Numbered from the stretch's first letter, positions 10,230 to 20,560 are shown. The stretch: 21,634 nt of DNA from Pleurotus djamor (GCA_029747585.1 JAPEVF010000765.1:1-21634), one strand, 5' to 3'. Notes: generated from the sequence alone by a model not told the origin. Numbers and translations: made by a program.

Positions 10230-10567
10230 ATCCAAGGAGGCGTCTTTTAAGCTCCAAGTTGTGACCAGCATGACGCTCCAAGACGTATCCAAAGTGGTTC
10301 TGCACGCGCATGTACCATACGTCAATGAAATTATGCCAGATACTGGCATGCACCGCATATCCTTGAGAATATTGATCCTTTTTGAGAATACCGAGTTCCA
10401 TCTGCTCTGAGGGTCAAAGCGTCATCGGTCATTCTGGGAAAAGCAAATGAACGTTCACGGTATAGCTTCTGATAGATGGAAGCATCGTTGAGAGAGTCAT
10501 GCGAACTGATAGCAGAGATTGCAACCCAGTTGTCATGATGAAGTTCGGAAAACACTCCGCAGAGCAT
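10230..10567 (-). pseudogene. Unidentified coding remnant with a frame break
   Basis: Two protein-like stretches on the minus strand read in different frames. The first, from 10567, contains MLCGVFSELHHDNWVAIS and SIYQKLYRERSFAFPRM. The second, from about 10401, contains ILKKDQYSQGYAVHASIW, NFIDVWYMRVQNHFGYVLER and KRRLLGLGFQ. They meet near 10390-10401 with no splice sites that would join them, so a short deletion is the simplest explanation. The composition is protein-like (many aromatic and charged residues), but I do not recognise the family. It lies just upstream of the PX-GH18 start; it could instead be a damaged neighbouring gene or a fragment of a repeated element. Between it and 10923 I see no other gene. 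Confidence 0.35.
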
Positions 10568-10922
10568 CCCCTCGTGCGTCCCATTCCAGCCGATTTAGAC
10601 GTGAGGGCATGGGAAGTCTGGAAGAACGTCTGTGAAACTATTCTATTTAAAGGAACGATAAGACACTTACTCAGCTATTATTCTTGCTTGATCTTCATTG
10701 AGGGTGGAGTTAGTCCGGTCTGAGCAAGGAGGTGTTCATACTCAATGCTTGTTACTTCCCAAGAGGGATTAGGTTAAAAGTAAATCCAAAAAAGCAAGGT
10801 ATCAGCCTTCACAGTGCATTATTGGTCATGAGATCGTTAACTAAACGTGGGAGGTCGTGAAAAGAATAAGAATAGAGATAAAAAGACCAAGGTATCAGGA
10901 GAAACCGTTCGCAAACATCCAC

Positions 10923-11690
10923 TCAAAGCACGGCCAACAATGCAAGTGGAAAAACAGCCAGGTAGGCCAAGCTGACGAGACGGACTTCGCTGCCTCCATT
11001 CGAGACTGTCGGCTCTGGAGTAGCGCTGGTAGGTGTCAATTCTCCATTGGCACCTGAGACGTTCCCGAGGATGGTACTCGACATCCCGCAGATTTGGCGT
11101 ATGCCTTCAAGGATACCCGGGAGATCCGGTGTATCAAGAACATCGGTTTGGTTAGTTCGGATGAAACTAATCAGATATCAGTAGATTTGCAGTGCATATA
11201 TGCCGCGAAACCATACCAGTCAGCGCATTGGGGGAATGAGGCTTGGAAGGTGTCCTAAATATTAAGGAAAAAAGTTGCTCAGTTACCCTGTTTTCAATAC
11301 CCTTCGAGTTATCGCGACTTACCGTGCATGCACATTTGATCACGTCAATGAATGCTCCGGGGTTGAAAATGATCTATGAATGCCCGAAAGCCCTTGGTTA
11401 GAGGAAAAGTCAGTCTTTCATCGCACACATACATTAGTAAAATTCGCGAGTACTGGTGCCGCCTGAGCACAGGAATTGATATTCGGATAATCCTGATGTG
11501 ATTCAGTATTCAGCGCGCACGTAGCAATGCATTTTGTATGCGTCCATACCTGTGCACATATGGGACATGAAGGTGGTTCATCCGGGAAAAAAGGGTCTGT
11601 GCGACGGTGCAGACCTGGACGAGGAGCCGCAAGAACAAGCGAGTGAAACAGGGCAAGTAGTAAGGCAATGAGCGTCAAGGGAGAATTCAT
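10923..11690 (-). CDS. Small cysteine-rich secreted protein with GPI-type tail
   Basis: Four exons close to 196 residues: 11690-11433, 11373-11323, 11254-11217, 11166-10923. The start MNSPLTLIALLLALFHSLVL is a clear signal peptide, followed by a possible dibasic processing site (LHRR near residue 29). The mature part has ten cysteines, including CPICAQVW, KCIATC, KCACT and QCADC, with N-glycosylation candidates (NFT, NQT, NVS). The region after the last cysteine is Thr/Ser/Pro-rich (ELTPTSATPEPTVSNGG) and the chain ends in a hydrophobic segment (SLAYLAVFPLALLAVL), the layout of a GPI-anchored cell-wall protein. The cysteine spacing is not the eight-cysteine CFEM pattern, though the overall plan is similar. 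Likely location: outer face of the plasma membrane or wall. Function unknown. Confidence 0.75.
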
Positions 11691-12875
11691 GATGTCGTGA
11701 GTTTCACGGATGTTGAGGGCGATGAGCAAGAAGGGATATCGCTGTCGCTGGTGGTGGTGGGTGGGAGGAGGAAACCTGGCCAAGGCTTCGGCGCTAAAGA
11801 TCATGATCGATTTCCATTTGGTCTTAGGGTCCTTCCTTTCGGAGACTTTCCCCCTATTTCTGTCGTGACTTAGCCCTCGACGATCAATGGTGCGGTATCT
11901 TCGGAGTCCAAGGAAGACATTGACAAGATGATGGAATATCACTGAAGATCTCTCCACAAACACTATATTGAAAACATGTATCAGCTACATCCGAGCGTAG
12001 CACACGCACACACAGACATCACGAATTGTACACGACGGTCGCCCGAACAATTGATGAGGTCCTTGTCTTTTCGTGAACAAGGCTCGGGATGTCGGAGTTA
12101 GTTGGTCGCCTTGATTCCCTAGCGCCTTATACCGACTTTCTCGACGTTAGTACTCGTTTGGATCCTCATTTAGAGAAGGGCTTGGTATGGTTTCCAGGTG
12201 GAAGTTCCTTCGTCTTCGGGCAAAGCGGAAGTTACCACCTAGGACGCACACATTCACTCTGAGGCGTGGGGGTCGCAATACTCCCATTCAACTCAGCTCG
12301 GGGGCTGGAGCTCGTGCGAAGCGGAGCAATCAAGTAGGAGCGCGGAATGAGCCAACTATACGTACTCTGTATACTGCCCCGGCCGCTGAAACCAGGGTGT
12401 GGAGGTGACGCATGGTGAGTAAGCTCTACCATGCGAACTTTCCTTATACATAATTTAAATCGCCCGAAATGCTATAGCGGTGTGTGGATTATCGCCCCTT
12501 CGAGGGTCAAGAGCCTCCCGGCGGAGAAGAATCATTGATGTGGCCGCTTATGGGAGGTTTGAGTGGGCATACTCCCATGCTATCAAGTCGGCTTTTGAGC
12601 ATCCGCCCAATTTCCACCCGGAAGACAACATGCGAGGCATTTCTAAGGTAGGCGCCACGATGTGGCTAGTGTTCATCTCTCTGATGTTCATTAAACACGA
12701 AGACAGATTTATTCCTTGTTGTGTCGATCCTAATTGGAGGTGGGTATGAGCATCAACATTGATGGTCAAAGCTGATCGATTTAGACCAATAATAGACATC
12801 CGGTGGCAATGGACATAGGGTATATACTCCGATGGCGTTCGTTTGCTTGGACAACAATCATACATACACAACTAT
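11691..12875. other. Long stretch without a confident gene; possible coding fragments on plus strand
   Basis: Two plus-strand stretches have some protein character. One starts at ATG 12089 (MSELVGRLDSLAPYTDFLDV...) and stays open for 58 codons. The other, at about 12480-12749, reads IIDVAAYGRFEWAYSHAIKS and continues to GATMWLVFISLMFIKHEDRF. I could not join them with convincing splice sites or name a family. They may be exons of an unresolved gene or remains of one. The part 11691-12088 probably holds the promoter of the minus-strand cysteine-rich gene. Confidence 0.35.
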
Positions 12876-14181
12876 CTAGAAGGCACTGTCCGTTTCAGAA
12901 GAAGTATCGCTGTCAGAGGAAATGAGCAAGAGTCTGCTTTGAGACGGTATATTCCGGGTATGCGGCGGGTGTCGTTGGTAAGGAGTCGCCGAATGACGAC
13001 GGGAATGGGGGTGGTGGGAACGTTCGTGATGCCTCTCCAACGAGCGCACTGAGAGGGCTTGTTTCTTTGTTGATGATAATTTCTTCATTGGGGGAGGAGG
13101 GGTGTTGGCAAAGACGAAGATCTTGAACAATGGATCGCACGGTATGTGTCGACTGAGGGGAGGTGTAGGCGCGAGGACCTTGACGGTTCTTTGCTGCAAC
13201 GAGTGCAGCGGTGACATGAAATTGGGGTAGGCGAAAAGTTTGTCGAAAAGTCGAGATAGAGCGTCCCAATGGAAACGATTGACGTCCCCGAAACGATCTC
13301 CTGGTGTAAATTTGCGTATCGATGAGAGCGACAGGAGTCTAACTTTCCCATCGAAGACCATAATATTGCTTTCTTGTACAGAATAGATCAGCCCGCGACT
13401 TTGAACCTTGGTTATCGCATCATAGACGATGGAGCGATCGGGGTACTCAACCATCCTCCCGGTGACGGATTCCGTCATGATCCCCACTATACAGCCATCG
13501 CGAGTAACATGTCCGAGCACGTCAAAGGTTAGATCAAGGCCCCGGAGCGCGCGTTGACCTGCAGAGATAATACGGCAGTTAGCCAGTGCATCACTGTTAA
13601 GCAATCAAGGTCTCTTCACCTTCTGTTTCGCGCTCTACAGTTTTCATCCATTTGTCGTTCCATCCAATCAAAACATCTATTTATTTTACACGGAGAGTTC
13701 AGAAAAGAGAACAAGGACTCGTGTGTTGCATTGATGGAATATTATACTCACCAACATTCATTCCCTTCCATATCCCCTGCCTGTATTCGGCCGAGAGAAA
13801 TTTCGTGGTGACAATTTCTGACTCGTCAACGAGGGGAGCCCATGTACGCCCCGCGGATATCATGCGGTGCATGGGCTTTGACTTGTATATGATGCTCTGG
13901 GAACCATCGTCGCGGTTGACCAAGTACGCCCAGTTCGAACGGTTGAAATCAAGGATTGGAAGCAGCAAAGATATCTTCTCGAGGCCGTAGTTGAATTCAG
14001 ATGTGAGCCGCTCCATGTCAGTTACGCTGAGGAACGTCGGGTCTTCGTCAGTTGCCAGAACTGGGGCGGCTTGGATGACGAGCATACGGCCATCTCTCCA
14101 CAGGGCGTAGAGGCAACAGTCTGCGTCGTTTTCCCCTCCGACGTAAGCTGTTACATGAGGGGCTATCGCGTCGCCTGGCAT
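12876..14181 (-). CDS. Degenerate protein-kinase-like protein, copy A
   Basis: Three exons: 14181 (or further upstream) to 13752, 13676-13620, 13558-12876; about 389 residues from ATG 14181. The frame stays open upstream to 14277, but only a GTG is found there, so the start is uncertain and a short extra exon is possible. The C-lobe pattern is kinase-like: RALRGLDLTFDVLGHV, then DGCIVGIMTESVTGRM, then RGLIYSVQESNIMVFDGKVR, then FHWDALSRLFDKL. The HRD site is replaced by YSV and the DFG position reads LSL, so catalytic residues are missing and the protein is probably a pseudokinase. The C-terminal tail is basic and histidine-rich and ends SSDSDTSSETDSAF. It matches copy B (15458-16908) along its length: SNWAYL/TNWAYL, TWAPLVDE/TWAPLVEE, TTKFLSAEYRQG/TTKWISAEDRQG. 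Intended role unknown. Confidence 0.75.
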
Positions 14182-14590
14182 AGGATTGGCAGTAGTTGTG
14201 GGTCCAAGGATGCTATCAGCGTGGAGCCCAGTGTGATTAAGTCCTGAACAAACTAGTAAATTAGGCGCCTGCGCCACGGTTCACCTAAATAATGCTAGGG
14301 CACCCACCATCATCAGCTCAACCTCTACTTGGATCAACGAACTGAAATGGATACCAACAAAAGTGATGGTATGGCACAGGACTAAATTCTCGCACTGCAA
14401 GTCTACCGCTCAACCGCAACGGTATCACTTAGGTGTTCCGACTTCCTACCAACTTCCGGCTCGAGGAGTCGTCACTCGTCTTAGGAACTATCGAATGGGG
14501 CGTAGAGTACGAGCGATCCGATACATCTGCATCGTATCCGCACTCTGAAATTGAACGCCCAGCGCTGACGGAGTATTTTCGTTTTTTCAG

Positions 14591-14887
14591 ATGTAACGCT
14601 TGCTGAGGCTTCCCCGTTTCTAGAGTACCTCTATCTCAGGTTTCATCGATATGGATATTTTGGACCGTTCAGAGTTGGTATAAGACTAACTTTCTGTGTC
14701 TTCAGGATGATGTACCGACGATATGTGTGTTCTCCAGAAATGCCTCTGCCCAGCATGTGGCGGCCCTTTCTTCTTCAAGGCCGTACCTTGTAAACCTCAA
14801 TTTGCGCACGCGAAATGTCCCAACGAAGTTATACAAGATGGGCAACCTCGACAACGACTATGCTCTAACTGTGGCGGCCCCCGGTAA
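14591..14887 (+). CDS. Candidate small zinc-ribbon-like protein, copy 1 (exon structure unsure)
   Basis: The clear part is 14706-14887, which reads VLQKCLCPACGGPFFFKAV, then CKPQFAHAKCPNEVIQ, then RLCSNCGG. Cysteine pairs CPAC and CSNC plus two further cysteines suggest a zinc-binding fold. Position by position it matches the protein at 17624-17818 (AHxxCPxxxIQxGxPxQxxCxxC). An upstream stretch from 14591 (VTLAEASPFLEYLYLRF) joins in phase only if a 32-nt intron (14674-14705) is accepted; it does contain a good ACTAAC branch site. A start at ATG 14347 with a longer first intron is possible, and 14485-14560 also looks coding. The last codons may be spliced on to 14971 and beyond through a GTAAAT donor at 14884. 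It lies head to head with copy A of the kinase-like gene. Confidence 0.4.
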
Positions 14888-15457
14888 ATCTCGTGAGCGT
14901 CGTATAATTCTACGGCAACTTGGCGACATGACTGACCATTCCTTCTTACCTTGGCAGTCCGCTCATCTTCAACCTTCGGGCTGCCCACCCGGCTAGTGTC
15001 TGGACCGCGAGATGACTCACTCCTCACTCTCCGGGACGGCATACCTTACGGATGGCGCAACAAACAAACAACTCTCACCACCCGTCATGACGGCGCACAT
15101 ATGTGCTTGATTGTTGATCGTGACAGCTGCCCAACTCCACAAGACCAGGGAAGCTTCGATGAGTCGGCTCCAACTACCTTAACCTCCCCACCTATTCGTA
15201 ACATACAACACATCACGCCAACTAATTCACGGATACCCGGCATCTCTCATCAAACAAACACTCCTATAGATCTACATCGAAGCCCTTGCTCTAATCACAT
15301 TCCTCGAACTCGTTCCACAACTTTAATTACTTATAACCCCATCTATCCTTTATCCTACTAGTCATTAGTTTAGTTCCCGTATATTCCGCGTCGTCGGTAA
15401 ATAACAACTCCAACTCCTAATCCAGACGCTCCTAAGCGTAAGGGGGTATAGATAGGG
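14888..15457. other. Intergenic or 3' region between the candidate zinc-ribbon gene and kinase-like copy B
   Basis: A plus-strand open frame covers 14951-15361 but its translation is low in protein character. Apart from a possible last exon of the zinc-ribbon gene near 14971, I see nothing that can be supported. Confidence 0.4.
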
Positions 15458-16908
15458 TCAGGGGACATCCTCCTCGCTTGTCGTAGTGTCACTGTCGTAA
15501 GGTAGAAGGAGGCTGTGATGCACGCCGCCAACCTTTAATGTTCGTGAGTTCATAGCGGACAAGCTTGAAGCTTGAGTCCACGGTAATGTCACCGTCGCGT
15601 CATCCGTGTGAGGGGCATAGACAGGAAGTGCATGGGAGGCAAGTCGGAGCCGTCTGGTTTCTTTGCTTTTGCGCATCGTTGGTATGTTATGGCTTGTACG
15701 GCTTCCTTTGCGCCTGTCGTCCGGGTACAGCATCTTGTTGGTCCCAATGAACCATAATCGTACGAAAGAAAGTCGGGGCATCTCTGGGGGAATAGGGCTA
15801 GGTATATACTGGAGATTTTGCGGCCATGTTCGAGGTGGTGTCATGAAATTACCTTCCCGAATGAGGTCGAACATGATCTTCAAAGCTTTCCAATGAAAGA
15901 ACTTGAAGTCCTCAGCATGGCGTTCCCTCTGCTCAGGGGAATAGTATCGCGTCGTGCTAATGTTCAGAAGCCGCACTTTACCACCGGATATCATGATATT
16001 CGAGCAGTGAATCGAGCGGTAAAGGAGGCCACGACTCTCCACACGTGAGATGGCGTCGAAGACCTTTGCACGATCGCAATGCTCTACCATTCTCCCTTTG
16101 GCTGGTTCGGTCATTAAACCAATTACCCGACCATCTCGGACAATATGGGCTAGGACTTCAAATGTGAGGTCGAGCCCTTGCAGCTGACGGTAAGCCTAAC
16201 ACAGAGCTACAGCCCAACCAAGCATTGAGGCAAAGAACATGGACTCGCCTTCATCGTTTGTTCGACCTCATTCATCCGCTTGTCATCCCAGCCCATCATG
16301 AGGAGATCTAACAGCAGTGAGAAAAAAGATGGGGCATCAGATGGCGAAGTTGATGCATACCAACTTCGCGCCCGTTCCAAAGGCCTTGTCGATCCTCAGC
16401 TGAACCATTATTTGAATATGCCATAGGCCACTGATCCAATAACCCAACAACGTACCACTGATCCATTTAGTGGTGACAATATCTTTCTCCTCGACAAGAG
16501 GGGCCCATGTTGGGTAGGTTACCCTAGGCACGGGTCGTTCTTTCTGTATGAGTCGACAGCCCCCATCGGGCCGTGGAAGGAGGTACGCCCAATTTGTCCT
16601 CCCGAACTCAACTGTCTTCACTACTGTTTGCTGTGACAGGGTCCCGATGAGCTTGAGAGGCGTTAAAATATGTAGAAACGAGTCAGAAGACTCACGATTT
16701 TTTCTAGGGTAAAATTGTACTCCTTGTCCCACTCCTCCCAGTCGTTGGTCTGGTCGTACATCCTATCGTTGCTGATCGTTGAAGGGGGAGCTTCGATGAC
16801 GAGGATCTCCCCATCTTTATAAAGAACGTAGGTACGCATTCCGACTTCATTTCGGCCACCTAGCAGCGCAATAATTGACCGGGGGATCGAGTTCGACTGT
16901 AAGCCCAT
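15458..16908 (-). CDS. Degenerate protein-kinase-like protein, copy B
   Basis: Five exons close in phase to 407 residues: 16908-16696, 16630-16456, 16399-16361, 16307-16249, 16195-15458. The 16196-16248 intron begins with GC (AAG|GCGAGT), a recognised minor donor type. The N-terminal part (YVLYKDGEILVIEAPPST) resembles copy A (YALWRDGRMLVIQAAPVL). The kinase-like part reads YRQLQGLDLTFEVLAHIV, then VIGLMTEPAKGRMVEHCDR, then RGLLYRSIHCSNIMISGGK and FHWKALKIMFDLI. In the catalytic loop the expected HRD is YRS (residues 221-223) while the later Asn (N228) is kept; the DFG position reads LNI. Catalysis is therefore unlikely. The tail ends LLLPYDSDTTTSEEDVP, like the acidic end of copy A. Function unknown; probably a paralogue produced by local duplication. 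Confidence 0.78.
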
Positions 16909-17623
16909 TGGTCACTCAGCGAGTTGTAGGTCCTTGTGGGTCCCTTTAAACTCGCCAGGTTCTCAGTGGCAGGATGAAAGAGCAACACGTGTTTGCCCCG
17001 CGCATTCTCTGCTTTTTAACCCAAGCGCTGGGCTTCACGCTTTCAGCTTCAGTACCTTTCACCAAGAAAGGTACGACGGTGCCATTTGTTACGATTCGGT
17101 CACTCTTCGAGCTGGAAGCTTCTGGATTTATGGTCCCTTCATTGTTGCAATTGCTGCGGCAGCTCTGCGACGATTTCATGCATCCGATATGTGCGATCTT
17201 CAGCTGTCAACAACTTCAACCGACATTTCCTCCTGAAGCCCGCCAAGGCTGTTGTATGAACCCTCACCGTGTTGGCGTCAGCGCTCCCAGGCGTCCGGGC
17301 TATGGACGACTTTCCTAACGCTACGACTCTAATTCCGACGTCGCCTCCTCAGTAATAAGCGACTAACGCGCTACACCAACGAGATACCCCATTTGTACCA
17401 CTGTGTACACTGTCCACAAGTCTGTTTTCCTAGTTTCAAACTTGGCCGCAACCTGACACTGGCGAAAGTTCAAGTTAGGATATACCATGGCACTGTTTCG
17501 AAGCGGTTTCTCCACCTTGCTCCCTTTTGAGGCTACACGACCACTTCACCGTCGTCCAAGCTCACTGTCCAAGCCTCGCTCTAAATTAATGCGTAAAATA
17601 TAAAACTATGCGCACTTTTGCCG
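16909..17623. other. Shared upstream region of kinase-like copy B and the second small gene
   Basis: Overlapping open frames occur (16934-17318) but none shows a family signature. The region separates two divergent genes and so should hold both promoters. An AT-rich AAATATAAAA run at 17596-17605 lies only about 19 nt before the ATG at 17624, too close for a standard TATA box unless the true start is elsewhere. Confidence 0.4.
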
Positions 17624-17818
17624 ATGGATACATACTACCCAGTCAACTCGCGATGTGTCTCGTTCGAAGAGCCCAGTGTCTTGGATGCAATACCCCCNTA
17701 CTACCAGAAGATCAACGTTTGCAGTCCAGCCTACGCTCATCAAGCATGCCCCTCGCAAACTATTCAACCCGGCCCGCCACAACAAGGATACTGCCCTACC
17801 TGCCAATCGAGACGATAA
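17624..17818 (+). CDS. Small zinc-ribbon-like cysteine protein, copy 2
   Basis: A single open frame of 64 residues starting MDTYYPVNSR. An N near 17697 falls in the third position of a CCN codon, so proline is certain. The second half, INVCSPAYAHQACPSQTIQ followed by YCPTCQSRR, has four cysteines in a C-x6-C-x14-C-x2-C pattern that could hold one metal ion. It aligns without gaps to the end of the coding stretch at 14706-14887 (about 14 identical positions over 30, counted by eye). No signal peptide or membrane segment. Extra 5' exons cannot be excluded. Function unknown; the conserved pairing with a kinase-like gene is the only hint. Confidence 0.5.
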   Translation: MDTYYPVNSRCVSFEEPSVLDAIPXYYQKINVCSPAYAHQACPSQTIQPGPPQQGYCPTCQSRR

Positions 17819-18673
17819 ATCCTCTGCACTTCGGTCTTGCACACCTCTAGCAAAGCTCGAGATTTCCATGGACCAGTTCTACCCGTGCGCGCGCCTTGAA
17901 CTCCTCGAGCTTGGTGTCGATGGTGTCTTCCAACAAGCAATCATCGGATATCCCTGATTATCTTGCTGAACGTCTACGCAGTGACATTGCTACTGACACA
18001 GCGAGCGTATCTGACTTTGGTCTTACCTTTGGAACTCGTCCCTCGGCTATATACATTACTCAAGGCCTATTCAGCGTCTGCTATGGACTACTCATCGTCT
18101 CGGGATCTTCTCCTTTGCCAATTACTCCTGAGGCCCGAACATGTCTCCTATCATACGATCCCCCTAATGGCCGCCGTCCGACGGTTACTTGCTCGTTGCG
18201 CTCTTCGTATATGGATCTGAATAATGTGCTACTATAACTTCGCTATACCTCGTAAATATCTTCTCCTTGGCTACCGCAAATCCGCCGATGAGGTCATCGA
18301 GTACTATAATCCCCTTTAGACAAACTAGCCCAAGTCATTTCGCTCCTAATATTACATCCTTTGTTTCTCCGCAATCTTTTCACTTCGCATGGATGGCCGC
18401 CGGATCGAGAACAAGCCACGGCCGGACATAAGCATAAATGTCGTCCAATGAACACTGGCATGCTGACGTTCTCAGGATGGCTTCGATATCAACTCGTAAA
18501 CTAATCCTTCGCGTCAGGATAAACGATTTACACAGCAGCCGATTTAGCATGATAGACAAAGAAGTTACAGAGAGTATCAGAAACAGGGAAAACGACGATC
18601 ACCGCATAAGTGGAGTCAAATGCATCAAAATACACCCGGCTTAAAGAACAAAAGAACAAAAGAACACGTACAG
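17819..18673. other. Stretch without a supported gene
   Basis: Two overlapping plus-strand frames cover 17896-18237 (one reads YLAERLRSDIATDTASVSDF), but neither shows family features, so I do not call a gene. From 18240 to 18673 I see nothing beyond the probable 3' UTR of the minus-strand F-box gene. Confidence 0.4.
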
Positions 18674-20560
18674 TCACCGTCTTCTACACATGGTAAAGCA
18701 GCCCTCATACCCAGGGACCTCGGCGGGACTAAGCGTATCCCGCCAGCGCCCTGCGAGGTTTCCATAGGCAGCTCCAATAAGATACCCCCTGTATAACCAT
18801 CGACCCCGATCTCCATCAACCTAGATAGCGGCGACCTTAGATGGCTCGTTTTGTAACAAAGACAAAAGCAACCCACGTATTCTTTACATAGACTGATGAA
18901 TCCATCACAAGGTCGAACGCGGCCAACCAGATTGAATTGCCCCCAAGCGGAATGTCCCTACAAGGTCGGAAATGAGCTCGGTATCACCGAAGGACAAGCC
19001 GGTGAGGTGTAGACTTACTTCACCGGTGATGATTACATCCAATACGCACGGCTNACTGCTCCCGCTAGTGAGAGAAGAGCTGGAAATGGCCCGCCGATAC
19101 AAAAAGGAAGCAGGATTATGGGGTTGCTTGACTTCTATTCTGTCCGAATGTTCGCTGATGTGGGTGCCGAAGGGAAAGTACGAGCGAAGTGGGTCGCCTG
19201 CGGGCAAAGGATCGATATTTTCGAGGCCCAAATCAATCCCAGGATCGGATTCACTACTATCCAAAAGATGATACTCGCGAAGTTTCCATGTTTGGCGGTG
19301 TCTAACGACCATGCTCTTCTGAAGGACCGGCGGCGGAGCGCCAGACAGTAGAGCTGAATATGCCGTGAACTCAGTATACTGAAGGCTTAGCGATAAGCGA
19401 TGGAAATAGGAAAGCAGGAGACTGATCCATACCGTGAATATGCCTTCCCATATACCCTCAATACTACCAGGTTTATAGGAGCTAGTCAGATATTTGTCAT
19501 AATCCGCATTGCCCAGGCTGAGGCATCGTCCCCATTCACATTCCCATTCAAGGCTTCTTGAGGCACCATTAAGGCAGGAAGAAGACGATGGTAACGCTGA
19601 GTAAGCGATCGTAGAGGGGGATGATAAGACTTTGTTGACCAAAGTGAGAAAGGCAAGGATAGCAGGGGCAGCCAGGGGGGCTGGAAGGAGTGGGAGGACA
19701 CCAAGATAATGCATAGGCGTCGCTGATTTCTCCTTGGATATGTGAGGGACGAACTCGACCCAAGAAGGGGATGTAAGGTGGTACTGGTAGTTCAAGGGTA
19801 GGCGCGTCAGCAGGCGTTAGCTAGTGTAATGGGGGACGACTTGCTTGATGAGCTCCTAGAGCAAAAATCTTAAGAGTATTGACGACATTCCACGACTGAT
19901 CGTTGTCCAAGTATTCCTCTAAGCCGCGCAGAATTCAGGAATCGGAATTTGACGGGAGTTAATGGAGCGCTGCTTACCGGGCTTTAACAAAAACCAGAAT
20001 AGCCACATGGCCAACGATGTGCTATCGTTGTTGGGCGGCCATCTATCGCGCTGTATGTACGATTTGGCGAAGGAGGCACCGTGTTCATCGAACCAAAACT
20101 CGCGTAGCCAATCGTCGATGCGTCCGTACTCCCTCAGCTGTTTCTCGTTTTTGCCGTCATTCTCCAACATCATCAAGTAGGCGGTCCATAGAAGAGATCG
20201 GAGTGATTCAGTCCCATCGGAGTTGTGCGCCTTTGAATCCACTGTAGAGTCTATCCTATTGCGCATACGCGTCAAATACCAAAAGCGACGCCGTAACTCC
20301 TCCGCCAATATGGTGGCAGTCGGCTGAGTCCCACAACGAAGGCGCCTCAGAGGGGGCGAGATGTCAAATTTCACCGAGAATATCCGTGAATAGAGGAGGG
20401 GATTTCGTTTGATCGACAAACATGAGTTAAACCGTTTATTGATGCAGAGCAATGGAATGATCGCTGAAGGCGGGCCTAAGAAGTCCTGTGTTGCAGCAAC
20501 AAAGGTGATGTGTTCCAGGATTTCCTGGGGGATGGTGCTGAGCGAAGGACGAGCTCGCAT
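18674..20560 (-). CDS. F-box protein with Agaricomycete C-terminal domain
   Basis: Six exons close in phase to 531 residues: 20560-19978, 19918-19845, 19783-19433, 19378-19019, 18957-18877, 18820-18674. The N-terminus carries an F-box: LSTIPQEILEHITFVAAT, then IPLLCINKRFNSCLS and NPLLYSRIFSVKFD. The middle holds SLAMWLFWFLLKPE, TLKIFALGAHQYHLTSPSW and YKPGSIEGIWEGIFTYTEF; then GAPPPVLQKSMVVRHRQTWK. The C-terminal domain reads VLDVIITGEGHSAWGQFNLV, GRVRPCDGFISL, GRWLYRGYLIG and AGRWRDTLSP. F-box proteins usually link a target to the Skp1-cullin ubiquitin ligase; the target here is unknown. The set of motifs fits a family I know only from mushroom-forming fungi. The intron 19784-19844 starts with GC (CAA|GCAAGT), the consensus for GC-AG introns. 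An N near 19054 affects one residue. Confidence 0.85.

Larger units (their letters stand above)
12876..17818. repeat. Two-fold duplication of a kinase-like / small zinc-ribbon gene pair
   Basis: Unit 1 is the kinase-like gene on the minus strand (12876-14181) with the zinc-ribbon-like coding region on the plus strand (14591-14887). Unit 2 is the paralogous kinase-like gene (15458-16908, minus) with the paralogous small gene (17624-17818, plus). Order and orientation are identical. Similarity is visible at protein level only; the DNA has diverged, so the duplication is not recent. Confidence 0.55.

Noticed and set aside
17041..17090. Short inverted-repeat-like run around ACCTTTCACCAAGAAAGGT
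   Set aside because: A short imperfect palindrome, with no neighbouring element or second copy to give it meaning.
18651..18668. Short tandem AAAGAACA repeat as a possible mobile-element end
   Set aside because: Only about two copies of a simple sequence, with no inverted repeats or target duplications nearby.
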